DNA from: Salinivenus sp.
Lineage (GTDB): Bacteria; Bacteroidota; Rhodothermia; Rhodothermales; Salinibacteraceae
Assembly (NCBI GenBank): GCA_018609755.1
Contig: JAHENZ010000215.1
Span: forward strand, 1-44,679
DNA: 44,679 nt
Direction: 5' to 3'
The translations under genes were made by a program, and so were the position numbers. Within the stretch, counting starts at the first letter, position 1, and each line of letters begins with the position of its first letter. Positions 31,845 through 41,290 of the stretch are shown in pieces. The notes beneath the pieces are model-generated. The model was not told the origin of the DNA. It made no database searches and saw only the letters and a program-made list of their open reading frames with translations.

Positions 31845-32732
31845 TCACGTCGAGCCTCCCCGCGAGCCGTTCTGCTCAATGTAGGTCGTTGGCGAGCATC
31901 CTTCGTGCTTTCGGAAGGACTGTGAAAAGTGGGAGGCCGACCGAAAACCGACCGCTGCACACACGTCTACCACCTTCGTATCGCCCGCCTCGAAGTGGGC
32001 CTTCGCCCGCTCGATCCGACGCTCGCGGATGAGGGCCGCGGGCGTCGTGTCGGCCGCGGCCTTCACCCGACGCGTCAGATGCCGCCGGCTCAACGACATC
32101 GCATCGGCCAACGCGCCGGCCGTGAAGTCCGGATCGTGGAGTCGGCGCTCGATCGTCTGTACGACCTCCTTCAGAAAGTCCCCAGCCGCATCAACGTAAT
32201 CTGGAAGCCCTCGTGTGGGCAGATATCGTTCCAGATGCTGTTGAAGCTCATCGAGCACAAAGGGCTTCTGCAACACGACGTCGACCTCCGGCTCGGGCCG
32301 AGAGGCAGATGCCGCTGTGCGCTGCTCTCGGTTTTCTCGTCGGAAATCCGTTGCGTCTGCCTTCGGAGAGGAGTGGATGCTCTGCCGTGCCCCCCCTTCT
32401 CTCGACGCCGGCGACGGCTGCCCATTCTCGTCTTGTGCCGAAGATGACTCGGCGCCCTGAGATTCGCCCGGTCCTCCTTCCAGCAAAATGACAGGAATCG
32501 AGCGAACGTCCGTCGACTCCTTCACCCGACGCCCCAGTGTCCATCCATCCGGACCGGGCATCTCGGTGTCACTGAGCAGGAGGTCCGGCTGGCTCTCCTG
32601 TACCTGCTGCCATCCCTCGTCGCCATTCCTCGCTTCGATCACGCGGTAGTGGTCGGCAAGTTGTCGGCAAAGAAATGCGCGCATCTCATCGTTATCCTCG
32701 ACGACGAGAACCGTCGCTGGGGCTACGGTCAT
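31845..32732 (-). CDS. response regulator with AraC-type DNA-binding domain and split receiver
   Basis: A 295-residue cytoplasmic transcription factor. The receiver domain starts VLVVEDNDEMRAFL, with phosphate acceptor D55 (LLLSDTEMPGPDGW). Beta-4 then ends in VILLEGG, where the family has a conserved Thr/Ser and Ala. About 62 low-complexity residues (86-148, Ser/Glu/Arg-rich) precede KPF with K156. The C-terminal AraC domain (about 190-288) has two HTH units (DAMSLSRRHLTRRVK and VCAAVGFRSASHFSQSFRK). It is very like the last two domains of the sensor kinase upstream (33034-37101). Likely target genes are unknown; it is convergent with the cysteine operon but shows no link to it. Confidence 0.87.
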   Translation of the reverse strand: MTVAPATVLVVEDNDEMRAFLCRQLADHYRVIEARNGDEGWQQVQESQPDLLLSDTEMPGPDGWTLGRRVKESTDVRSIPVILLEGGPGESQGAESSSAQDENGQPSPASREGGARQSIHSSPKADATDFRRENREQRTAASASRPEPEVDVVLQKPFVLDELQQHLERYLPTRGLPDYVDAAGDFLKEVVQTIERRLHDPDFTAGALADAMSLSRRHLTRRVKAAADTTPAALIRERRIERAKAHFEAGDTKVVDVCAAVGFRSASHFSQSFRKHEGCSPTTYIEQNGSRGGST

Positions 32733-33033
32733 GTTGAAATGGGATGGGTCGATATGGAGTGTGCCTCTTCCTGTGCGGGCATCGGTCGGGGCCGAAGAGG
32801 AACGGGTCCCAAACGGGGCTGCCGTTCACACCCGACGCTTTTCCTAAACACCCGTTTACAAGTTGGGCTCATCGAAATGGTTGTACACACCCGTAAGAAA
32901 GGAGACCTCAATCCCGATATTGAGACAATTCCTGTATCGAAAACGACGATTTCGGGCAAAAGCCCCCTCATGCCCCCATTCTCGACGGTTATCCTCTTAC
33001 AATCTCCCTGAACCTGCGCGACTCCAGCCTGCG
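32733..33033. other. 301-bp gap between the two AraC-type regulator genes
   Basis: No gene, repeat or structured RNA is convincing. GC is lower than in the neighbours. It could hold a separate promoter for the downstream response regulator, as both genes are on the minus strand. Confidence 0.35.
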
Positions 33034-36000
33034 CTATTCTTCTGACTGTGTCTCAATGTATTCCGACGGCGTCATGCCGGTTGCCTTCCGAAACGATTGC
33101 GAGAAGGAAGACGGGGACCGGTACCCCACCGCGTAGGCCACTTCTGCGACCGACTCGGCCTGAGAGAGCAGGGATTTTGCCCGTTCAATCCGCAGCTGAT
33201 AGATGATGTCTCCGGGCGTCTCCCCCACGGCGTTTTTTAGTCGACGCGTCAGTTGGCGACGACTCATGGCCAGAGCGGAGGCGAGGTCGCCCACCGTAAA
33301 GTCCGGATTCTCCAGCCGTCCCTCTACCGCCTCAATCACCTGTTCCAGTATCGGGACCGCCTCCTGGTCCACCGCAGTCAATGCGTCTAACCCCTCCAGT
33401 TGAACCTCCTCCTGATAGCGTCCCTTTAGGTGACGGCGTGCCGCCAAGTGGTTTTCGATTCGCTGACGCAACTCCTCGGTATCGAAGGGCTTGGCCACGT
33501 AATCATCGGCCCCTGCCTCTAATCCCTCTACGGCAGCTGCCCCCCCTGCCCGAGCCGTCAGGAGTAGAACAGGGACTGTGCGCAGAGTATCGTCGTTCTT
33601 GATGCGCTTGCAAAGCTCAATTCCGTCTACCTCCGGCATCATGACGTCGCTTACAACCAGGTCCGGAGGCTCCGCCTGAACTTCCGTCCATCCCTCTGCC
33701 CCATCGGCAGCCTCCCGCACAGTCCACTGCGTAGACAGTTCGTCCCGGAGATAGGCCCGCATCTCCGCATTATCCTCGACGACGAGAAGAGTGGGCTTCT
33801 CGTCTCTGTCTTCTCTCCCCCGTCCCGCGTCGGTCTTGTCCGTCGCTCTACTCCCGACTGCCCCTATTCGCCCCTCCTCTTCCTCCTTCCCCAGCTTCCT
33901 GATTCCGTTTTTCTCTTTTTCCGCCCTTGCACGCGCGACCGGCACCAGCGGCAGCCGAACGATAAACGTCGCCCCCTCTCCCGGCATGCTTTCCACGTCG
34001 ATTGTCCCCCCGTGCAGCTCCACCAACTCTCGACTCAGTGCGAGCCCGAGCCCCGTTCCCTGCTGCTCTCTCGTGTCGGAGTCGGACGACTGATGGGCCT
34101 GTTCGAACCGATCGAAAAGGGTCGGCTGGACCTCGGGATCAATTCCCGGCCCCGTGTCCGACACTTCGATGCGGGCCACACCGTTGGTCGGGAGATCGTC
34201 ATTCGACAGGCCCTCTTCAGCAGTTTCGGACGGGCCGTCGGGAGCCCGTCTCTGCGTAACGCGGACCGTCACCCGTCCCCCTTCTGGGGTAAACTTCACG
34301 GCATTGCCGACCAGATTACTCACGATCGTCTCCACCTTTTCCGGATCAAACTGCGATTCGACGGGGGCATCTGGCGTGTGCACCGACAGGTCAATGTCTT
34401 GCTGCTCAGCCTTCGACTGGAACGCCGCCGCAGAGCGCCGGACCCAGGCCGCAAGGTCCCCGGACCGCCGCTCCAGCTCCATCTCTCCGGCCTCCAGCGT
34501 GGCCAGGTCCAGGAGTTGATCGATCAGGCGCTGAAGCCGTTCGGCACTGCGGGTCATGCGCCGCACCTGTCGTTCCGAAAACCTCACGCGCCCGTTGGCC
34601 GCCTCCCGCAGAGCGTCGCGCAGAGGACTCAAAATGAGGGAAAGAGGCGTCCGAAACTCGTGGCTGACGTGGGCAAAGAATCGGTTTTTTGCCTCGTCAA
34701 GCTCCGCAAGGCGCTCGGCCTGCTGCTCGGTCGTTTTCTTCTCCTCGGCCAGTTGCTGCGTGCGCTTTTGCAGTTCATGCGTTCGTTCTTCTACCGCCGT
34801 CTCCAACGTCTCCTGCCGTCGACGGAGGCGGTAGGTTCGCCACCGGAATGCCGCGATGCCCACGCCCAGGACCGCCAGCACGACGAGCAGGCGAAACCAC
34901 CCCGTCTCGTAAAAGTGCGGAGGGATCGTGAACGTGTAATGCACCGGCGATCCGGGCGGCTGTCGTCCGAGCCGCGCCCGCACCTCAAACCGGTAGGTTC
35001 CAGGATCTAAATTTGTGTACCGCGTAAACGGGCGGGACGTAGCATCCCAACTCGTATCTCGGGGGAGAAGACGGACCTGATACCCCACCCGGCTCGCGTT
35101 GGCAAGCTTGGGAGCGGTATAATCGAAGCCAACGCTTCGCTCTCCCGTGGCCAACAGGGTGTCCGCAAAGAGTGGATACTCCTCCAGATTGACTTCTAGC
35201 CCGGTAAGGAGTGTTGGGGGCGAGTGCTGCTCCTCAAACAGGCGATCGGTCGGAAGGCGCGTCACGCCATTGTCGTGCCCCACGAAAAGGGTATCCGGCG
35301 TAAAATGTGTGGACAGCACCGTATTTGACCGAAGGCCGTCCGCTCGCGTAAGTTGACGCCGAACGGTGAGAGACGTCGCACTCACCAGATACATCCCCTC
35401 TCGTCGCGAACTGGCCAGGATGAGGCTATCCCTGACGGCCTCTGCGCTCCACATCCGATGCTCCTTCAAAATCACACGCCGACGACTCGTGGCAGGATCG
35501 ATTCGGAGAAGTCCCCCATACGTCGCCGTACACCAAATTTTCCCCGTCGGCCCCACGAGCACCTCCTGAAATTGCCGATACCGATTCTCCTCAAGGGTCG
35601 CGAGCGTGTCCACCACTCTTCCGTCAGAAGACCGTCGCCGCAAAAAGTCCCCCTCCGATCGGTGAAGCACGTCCCCATTCGGCAGGAGCCCCAGATCGTG
35701 GCGGTGGACGTGGTCGGACGCCCACTGGTCCAATCGTCGGCTCCCACCTGTGCCGTCTGGCTGATAGCGCACGAGTCCATCCTCTTGCAGAAAGTACCCG
35801 ATCCCGTCGGCCGTAACGACTCCTTCAACCGCATCTTCCGTGGATCGCACCCGGGTCCAGCCGCGGGCTGCTTCCCACCGGTACCAGATCCGCGTCTCCG
35901 ACGAAAGTGCGTGCAGATACTCGTCTCGGCTCTCTACACGTTGGCGCCATCCGACGAGCCCGTCCGGCGCTACGCGTCGACGGGTCGGACGGAGCTGTAG

Positions 36001-37101
36001 AAGTCCAGCGCCGTAGGTGCGAACCCACAGCGCGTCTCCCGACGGCAAAAACTGTCCGACATTTAGAACCGGCGCATTTCCGACCGTTTCTACGTGCCGT
36101 GCCTCCGGAGCCATCAGATACAGGAGCCCTTCTTTCGTCCCGATCCAGAGCCCCCCTTCCTGATCGTGAAGGACTTCCACCGGCTGTAACTCAGGGAGTC
36201 CCTTCTCCGGCCCGAGATGCTCGTGCTCGCGTCCGGTGGACACGTCGTAGCGAAGAAGGGTCTGGTTGCGAGTTACGTACGCCCGCGTGCCCTGAACGGA
36301 GAGGTACGTCGGATCCCCGAGGCCATCAAGGGTCGTTCGGAGCGTATCCGCAACGGGATCCAGACGATGAAGCTGTTCCCCCTGTAGAACGAGGCCGGTG
36401 CCATCGGCGGCAAACTGCAGGTCGTACCAGAAACTGCCGTTTGGTTGCGGAGTCGCTCCGATAAACTGCACGGATCCATTCGGCTGAAGTCGCCCCGGTC
36501 CAAGATGGCCGTCCAGCACCCAGATTGTCCCGTCCGGCCCGAGAGCCGCACTGAAGATGCCCGCTCCGACGTCACCCGCGCCCACCTCTGCAGGACGGAT
36601 CGGGTAGCGAAATGGCTGTCGTTTGGGAGTGGTCGCGTCGGGCGGAAGCCGCCACACGGCCGTCCGAGTCACGAACACCAGCGAGTCGTCCCGTCGGAGA
36701 ATCCGCTGAACGAGACGATCGCCGAGGGAAACGGTGCGAACGACGCCATGGTGTCGAACTTTGAGGGCCTCCCCAGTTGACGGTGTGACCCAGACGGCGC
36801 CACTGGAAAGCGCCTTGATGGCACTGACGTACGTCGTCCCAATCGAGTCCGGAAGCGGGATGGTTCGCAGCTCCTGGCCGTCGTACACGGCCAGTCCGGT
36901 TTCCGTCCCGATCCACAAGAGTCCATTCGGAGACTGCGCCAGCGCCGTGATGTTCTCGCTCGGGAGACCGTCGAAAGATTTGAAGTGACGGTAGGGCACA
37001 GTATCGGCCCGAAGGTCCGCCATCCCGCCAACACTTGCCCAAAGCACAGCCAGGCCCATCAGACACATCCCAAAACTCCAGCGAAGGGACGATGACGACA
37101 T
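33034..37101 (-). CDS. hybrid two-component sensor kinase/response regulator (HTCS) with AraC output
   Basis: One protein that senses an extracytoplasmic ligand and regulates transcription. The 1355 residues contain a signal or anchor (SSLRWSFGMCLMGLAVLW), a periplasmic Reg_prop beta-propeller (about 40-660; repeats like GLLWIGTETGLAVYDG, GGLWIGTKEGLLYL), a Y_Y_Y domain (about 665-730), one transmembrane helix (about 733-755), and a coiled coil. Next come HisKA with H814 (FFAHVSHEFRTPLSL), HATPase (SDTGPGIDPE, GTGLGLALSREL), a receiver with D1152 (VVSDVMMPEVDG), and an AraC domain at the C-terminus. HTCS proteins usually control polysaccharide utilisation genes in Bacteroidota, but no SusCD pair is in the window. 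The frame is open to 37260; the ATG at 37101 starts the signal. Confidence 0.95.
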   Translation of the reverse strand: MSSSSLRWSFGMCLMGLAVLWASVGGMADLRADTVPYRHFKSFDGLPSENITALAQSPNGLLWIGTETGLAVYDGQELRTIPLPDSIGTTYVSAIKALSSGAVWVTPSTGEALKVRHHGVVRTVSLGDRLVQRILRRDDSLVFVTRTAVWRLPPDATTPKRQPFRYPIRPAEVGAGDVGAGIFSAALGPDGTIWVLDGHLGPGRLQPNGSVQFIGATPQPNGSFWYDLQFAADGTGLVLQGEQLHRLDPVADTLRTTLDGLGDPTYLSVQGTRAYVTRNQTLLRYDVSTGREHEHLGPEKGLPELQPVEVLHDQEGGLWIGTKEGLLYLMAPEARHVETVGNAPVLNVGQFLPSGDALWVRTYGAGLLQLRPTRRRVAPDGLVGWRQRVESRDEYLHALSSETRIWYRWEAARGWTRVRSTEDAVEGVVTADGIGYFLQEDGLVRYQPDGTGGSRRLDQWASDHVHRHDLGLLPNGDVLHRSEGDFLRRRSSDGRVVDTLATLEENRYRQFQEVLVGPTGKIWCTATYGGLLRIDPATSRRRVILKEHRMWSAEAVRDSLILASSRREGMYLVSATSLTVRRQLTRADGLRSNTVLSTHFTPDTLFVGHDNGVTRLPTDRLFEEQHSPPTLLTGLEVNLEEYPLFADTLLATGERSVGFDYTAPKLANASRVGYQVRLLPRDTSWDATSRPFTRYTNLDPGTYRFEVRARLGRQPPGSPVHYTFTIPPHFYETGWFRLLVVLAVLGVGIAAFRWRTYRLRRRQETLETAVEERTHELQKRTQQLAEEKKTTEQQAERLAELDEAKNRFFAHVSHEFRTPLSLILSPLRDALREAANGRVRFSERQVRRMTRSAERLQRLIDQLLDLATLEAGEMELERRSGDLAAWVRRSAAAFQSKAEQQDIDLSVHTPDAPVESQFDPEKVETIVSNLVGNAVKFTPEGGRVTVRVTQRRAPDGPSETAEEGLSNDDLPTNGVARIEVSDTGPGIDPEVQPTLFDRFEQAHQSSDSDTREQQGTGLGLALSRELVELHGGTIDVESMPGEGATFIVRLPLVPVARARAEKEKNGIRKLGKEEEEGRIGAVGSRATDKTDAGRGREDRDEKPTLLVVEDNAEMRAYLRDELSTQWTVREAADGAEGWTEVQAEPPDLVVSDVMMPEVDGIELCKRIKNDDTLRTVPVLLLTARAGGAAAVEGLEAGADDYVAKPFDTEELRQRIENHLAARRHLKGRYQEEVQLEGLDALTAVDQEAVPILEQVIEAVEGRLENPDFTVGDLASALAMSRRQLTRRLKNAVGETPGDIIYQLRIERAKSLLSQAESVAEVAYAVGYRSPSSFSQSFRKATGMTPSEYIETQSEE

Positions 37102-37691
37102 GGAATGAGCACATCTGGTTGGGGTCAGACGGAGAAACGTACCCGGAAGGTACAGATCCAACGCAAGCGGATCATTTCGCACTGCTCTTCGGCCATTCTC
37201 GCCGAACTCACTCCGCCGACGGAAGAACGTCGTTCTAACTCCTTCAAAAAAGGATCCCAACGGGAATTAGGGAGTCTAACCTCCGTTTGCTGTAAAGAAA
37301 TGACAGAAGATGGGTATATACTACCCACAGGACTCTCTCCGTCTCTTTCACAACCCTTTTTGTCCCCTCAAGGACAATCCCAAACGTTCAGGACAGGTCT
37401 CGTCATCAGTACCTCCCCGAGACTCAGGAGATGGCACCACTACTGGCCATTTCAGGTGTACGGATGAGACCCTGACACTTCCAGTGATTCAGGGGCCGTT
37501 TCCCATTACCGAGAGGCGTTGATGAACTCCTCAATGCCATTTCGGACTCCTCTTACCGCGTCAAACGTGATGGAGGGGACGATTCCACCAGAGGTCGGGA
37601 GAATACTGCGCTGAGACTGAAATACCGGCCGAAAAGACTTGGATACCAGAAGCCTCGGTCCGGCATGTTATGTTGGAGATCGCTCCACTTT
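37102..37691. other. 590-bp intergenic region upstream of the sensor kinase gene
   Basis: No convincing gene; short open frames lack coding character. GC is lower than elsewhere. A 6-bp inverted repeat (TGGGTA and TACCCA around TATAC) lies near 37312-37328. The promoter of the sensor kinase should be in the first part. Confidence 0.4.
37134..37161 (-). promoter_or_regulatory. possible promoter of the hybrid sensor kinase gene
   Basis: Read on the minus strand: TTG (37159-37161), 17 nt, then TACGTTTC (37134-37141), close to the Bacteroidota -7 TAnnTTTG. It lies 33 bp upstream of the ATG at 37101. Spacing is slightly short for the TTTG-N19-TAnnTTTG consensus. Confidence 0.3.
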
Positions 37692-38042
37692 TCAGGGCGT
37701 GAACACACTCTTGACCTGCGCCTGCTGAAATGGGCGGTCAGAGTCGATTGTCCCGCTGAACTCAACGGAATCCTGCCCGGGAATGTCTTTCACTTCAATC
37801 CGCACGGTCTCAACAGGAGATCCATTTTCATCATAAAGGGCGACTTCCACCTGGGCAATGCTTAAAGGCTGAGACCGCTCATTAACCAGAGTGCCGGTAA
37901 ATGACCGTTGTCCGTCCGGTGTTTGGACCAGTCGGGGATTAATCACCTCTAGGTTCGTTCCACTATTCTGTCCGGACCCGCACGCCAGAACGCCTCCCCC
38001 AAGAATAAAGAGAAGAACGGCACCGAACAGTCGCTGTATCAT
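37692..38042 (-). CDS. FxLYD-like domain lipoprotein
   Basis: A 116-residue lipoprotein with signal MIQRLFGAVLLFILGG and lipobox V-L-A-C (Cys about residue 21). The mature part resembles an FxLYD beta-sandwich: SFTGTLVNERSQPLSIAQV, then VEVALYDENGSPVETV, with the conserved L-Y-D pattern. Such domains are found in extracytoplasmic proteins without a fixed role. An ATG at 38060 would add six residues; the frame opens further to 38186 without signal-like sequence. Its position upstream of the sensor gene on the same strand is 590 bp away, so cotranscription is unlikely. Confidence 0.72.
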   Translation of the reverse strand: MIQRLFGAVLLFILGGGVLACGSGQNSGTNLEVINPRLVQTPDGQRSFTGTLVNERSQPLSIAQVEVALYDENGSPVETVRIEVKDIPGQDSVEFSGTIDSDRPFQQAQVKSVFTP

Positions 38043-38330
38043 CGATTGAGAAGGCACCATGAAGGTAAAATCTATGCAAGAAGAACACATTCCCGGGGTC
38101 CGTTGGAAGATCCACTCGGGCGTGTCCCGGCTATTCTCCTGAGCTACGGTTCCACGTGCGCACTCCAGCCAATCACGCTCACACACTCATCAGTTCACTT
38201 TTGAACTGCCGAGACAGAAACACGAACCGAGCACCTACGAGATCCGACGTGTCTATTTTTTACGTACAGGCCTAGAGTGCCATCATCTCAAACGTGCGGT
38301 CGCCCACGACCTCAAATGGACGAGCCACTG

Positions 38331-41003
38331 CTACCCGTCCTGCACGTCCTGTAGGTCCGCCAGGTTGTCCCGCAGGCGCTCCAGCTCGGCGGTCGCGTCC
38401 TTTTTCTTCTGCCGCTCTCGCTCCACGACCTCGTCGGGCGCCTTGTTCACGAACTGGCGATTGTTGAGCTTCTTCTCGACACTTTCGAGGAAGTCTTCTT
38501 TTTCGTTGATCTCTTTTCGGAGCCGCTTGCGCTCCTGTTCCAGATCGATCATGCCTGCCAGCGGCACGAAGACCTCGCAGCGCCCCACCACGACCGAGGC
38601 ACTCGCTTTCGGTTTATCTGCCCCCGGCTCCACCGTCAGATCCGTGACGCTCGCCAGCTTATCGAAGTAATCGGCATACTGTCGGACCGTATCGGCCAAG
38701 TCGTCGGCCCGCTCCGGTACGCTCACGGTAACCTCGATCTCGTGCCCCAGGCCCACGCCGTAGTCGCTCTTGATACCGCGAATCCCTGAAATCATCTTTT
38801 GAATGAGTTCGAAGCGCTCGGCCGCCGCTTCGTCCATCAGGTCCGCGTCGACCTCGGGCCAGTCCGCCACAATGCAGGCGTCTCCTTCCTCTCGCGGCCG
38901 CACCTTCCACCACAGCTCTTCGGTGATGAACGGCATGAGGGGGTGCAGGAGCTTGAGCAGCGTCTCGTAAATCTCCGTGGCCAGCGCGATTTTCTCCTCA
39001 CTCATCTCTTCGCCGTGGGGGGGCTTGATGAGCTCCAGATACCAGTCGCAGTAGTCGCGCCAGAAGACGTCGTAGACGCGCTCGGCAATTTCGTTGAGGC
39101 GGTACCGGTCGAGGGAGTCGTCGATGTCCTGGATGGCCGTGTTGAGGCGATGCAGCATCCACTGCTCCACGAGCTCCAGCTCCTCGAACGAGCGGGTACG
39201 CTCATATTCTTTCGTGGGCTGGCCGTCCGCATCCGTCTCCATGAACTGCCCGAAGACGTTGAACGCATTCCAGATCTTATTGGCGAAGTTGCGCCCCATC
39301 TCAAACTTCGAGGGTGCGAGCTTGATGTCCTGCCCCTGCGCGCAGAGAAGCGTGAGCGTGAAGCGCGTGGCGTCGGCCCCGTACTGGTCCACCATCTCCA
39401 GCGGGTCGATGCCGTTGCCGAGGCTCTTCGACATCCACCGGCCCTGCTCGTCCTTCACCATGCCCGTGATGAAGACATTCTTGAACGGCGGCTCGTCGGT
39501 AAACTGGTAGCCCGCCATAATCATGCGGGCGATCCAGAAGAAGAGAATGTCGTAGCCGCTGACGAGAACGTCTGTGGGATAAAATTTCTCCAGGTCGTCG
39601 GTCTCCTCCGGCCAGCCGAGCGTGGCGAAGGGCCAGAGCCAGGACGAGAACCAGGTGTCGAGCACGTCGGTCTCCTGCACCATGCCCTCCTCCGGCTGGT
39701 CGATGCTCACTATGTAGCCCTGCTCGGGATCGGCCTCGCCGTTCTCGTCGGTGTAATACCAGACCGGAATGCGGTGCCCCCACCACAACTGCCGGGAGAT
39801 GCACCAGTCGCGGATGTTCTCCATCCAGCGGAAGTATTCGTTCGCCCAGCGGTCGGGGAAAAACTCGATCTCGTCCTCGCGCACGGCCTCCATCGCCGGC
39901 TCGGCCAGCGGCTCCATCTCCACGAACCACTGCCGCGAAATGAGCGGCTCGATCACAGCCTCCGATCGCTCGGAAATCGGCACGTTCATCATGTAGTCTT
40001 CGACCTCCACCAGCAGGCCCTCGTCCTCCAGGTCCTCCACAATCCGATCGCGGGCTTCAAACCGATCCAGGCCCTCGTAGGGCCCACCGTTCTCGTTGAT
40101 GTCCCCCTTCGGACTCATGATCGTGATCTTCTCAAGGTCATGGTCCTCCCCAATCTCAAAGTCCGTCTCGTCGTGGGCCGGCGTCACCTTCAGCGCGCCG
40201 GTGCCGAACTCGCTGTCGATCCGGTCGTCGGCGATAATCGGGATCTCGCGATTCAGGAGCGGCAGAATGGCCGTCTTCCCGACGAGATGCTGATACCGTT
40301 CATCGTCGGGATTCACCGCTATAGCCGTATCCCCCAGCATCGTCTCCGGGCGCGTAGTGGCGATGGTAACGTACTCCTCGTCCGCATCCTTCAGCGGATA
40401 CTTGATGGACCACAGGTGCCCCTGTCGCTCCTCGTTTTCGACTTCTTCGTCGGAGAGGGCGGTTTCGTTCTCCGGGTCCCAGTTGACCAGGTAGTCGCCC
40501 CGGTAGATGAGTCCTTCCTCGTAGAGCTGGACAAAGACCTCCTGCACAGCCCGCGTAAAGCCTTCGTCCATCGTGAAGCGCTGGCGGCTCCAGTCGCACG
40601 AGTCGCCCAGCTTCCGCTTCTGGTCGAGAATGATGTCCCCGTACTCCTCTTTCCAGTCCCAGACCCGATCCACGAATTGCTCCCGGCCGAGATCGTGACG
40701 GGTCTTCCCCTCGGTCTCGCGGAGCTCTTTCTCCACCGCGTTCTGCGTGGCAATGCCCGCATGGTCGATGCCCGGCATCCAGAGCGTCTCGTACCCCTGC
40801 ATCCGGCGAATGCGCGTGATGGCATCCTGAATGGAATCCTGCAGCGCATGTCCGATGTGGAGCCGCCCCGTCACGTTGGGCGGCGGCATCATAATGACGT
40901 GCGGCTCGGCGTCGCTGTCGGCGTCCGCCGCGAAGAAGCCATTCTCCTCCCAGTAGTCGTACCACTTTTTCTCGATGTCCGAGGGATCGTAGGCTTTGCT
41001 CAT
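38331..41003 (-). CDS. valS: valyl-tRNA synthetase
   Basis: Charges tRNA-Val. The 890-residue product (900 if the ATG at 41033 is used) has the class I signatures HIGH (PNVTGRLHIGHALQ) near the N-terminus and KMSKS as RWMSKSLGNG near residue 530. The large editing domain (CP1) lies between them, and an anticodon-binding domain follows. The C-terminal about 65 residues form the ValS coiled coil (LEQERKRLRKEINEKED...). The start at 41003 (MSKAYDPSDIEKKWYDYW) matches the usual N-terminus. No T-box or leader peptide was found upstream. It is divergent from the DtxR-family gene. Confidence 0.97.
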   Translation of the reverse strand: MSKAYDPSDIEKKWYDYWEENGFFAADADSDAEPHVIMMPPPNVTGRLHIGHALQDSIQDAITRIRRMQGYETLWMPGIDHAGIATQNAVEKELRETEGKTRHDLGREQFVDRVWDWKEEYGDIILDQKRKLGDSCDWSRQRFTMDEGFTRAVQEVFVQLYEEGLIYRGDYLVNWDPENETALSDEEVENEERQGHLWSIKYPLKDADEEYVTIATTRPETMLGDTAIAVNPDDERYQHLVGKTAILPLLNREIPIIADDRIDSEFGTGALKVTPAHDETDFEIGEDHDLEKITIMSPKGDINENGGPYEGLDRFEARDRIVEDLEDEGLLVEVEDYMMNVPISERSEAVIEPLISRQWFVEMEPLAEPAMEAVREDEIEFFPDRWANEYFRWMENIRDWCISRQLWWGHRIPVWYYTDENGEADPEQGYIVSIDQPEEGMVQETDVLDTWFSSWLWPFATLGWPEETDDLEKFYPTDVLVSGYDILFFWIARMIMAGYQFTDEPPFKNVFITGMVKDEQGRWMSKSLGNGIDPLEMVDQYGADATRFTLTLLCAQGQDIKLAPSKFEMGRNFANKIWNAFNVFGQFMETDADGQPTKEYERTRSFEELELVEQWMLHRLNTAIQDIDDSLDRYRLNEIAERVYDVFWRDYCDWYLELIKPPHGEEMSEEKIALATEIYETLLKLLHPLMPFITEELWWKVRPREEGDACIVADWPEVDADLMDEAAAERFELIQKMISGIRGIKSDYGVGLGHEIEVTVSVPERADDLADTVRQYADYFDKLASVTDLTVEPGADKPKASASVVVGRCEVFVPLAGMIDLEQERKRLRKEINEKEDFLESVEKKLNNRQFVNKAPDEVVERERQKKKDATAELERLRDNLADLQDVQDG

Positions 41004-41251
41004 CGAGGCGAGCGCAGGGGCAGGGTCGGGCATGGACCGAAGGGGGCGCTGAAAAATGCTGTGTAACCGTAGACGGCGACAGGACGCGCGCCGTCAACTG
41101 GATCGTGCGTGCGTTTTAACGTAGGGCGTCACGGCGAGGGATGCCGGACGGAGCCGCTCTATTTTCATTGAATTTGATACCACTTTCGGAAATCCGAGCG
41201 CTTCCACGCCCCATTCTGCAGCAGTAACATCTGATCCCCCCGCACGTACCA

Positions 41252-41288
41252 GGACGACACGTAGCACCGCCCTGCAATCGTGTCGTCC
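41252..41288 (+). promoter_or_regulatory. perfect 10-bp inverted repeat touching the start of the DtxR-family gene
   Basis: GGACGACACG (41252-41261) and CGTGTCGTCC (41279-41288) are exact reverse complements around 17 nt. The right arm ends two bases before the ATG at 41291. In RNA this would hide the translation start; in DNA it could be an operator for autoregulation or for the divergent valS. Confidence 0.55.
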
Positions 41289-41290
41289 CC

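Noticed and set aside
37105-37467. 120-codon plus-strand ORF upstream of the sensor kinase
   Set aside because: No coding character or motif; it overlaps the likely promoter of the sensor gene on the other strand.
38799-41066. 755-codon plus-strand frame antisense to valS
   Set aside because: Shadow frame; valS on the minus strand has both class I signatures and full length.
41004-41290. T-box or Val leader peptide upstream of valS
   Set aside because: No T-box core and no run of Val codons in a short ORF.
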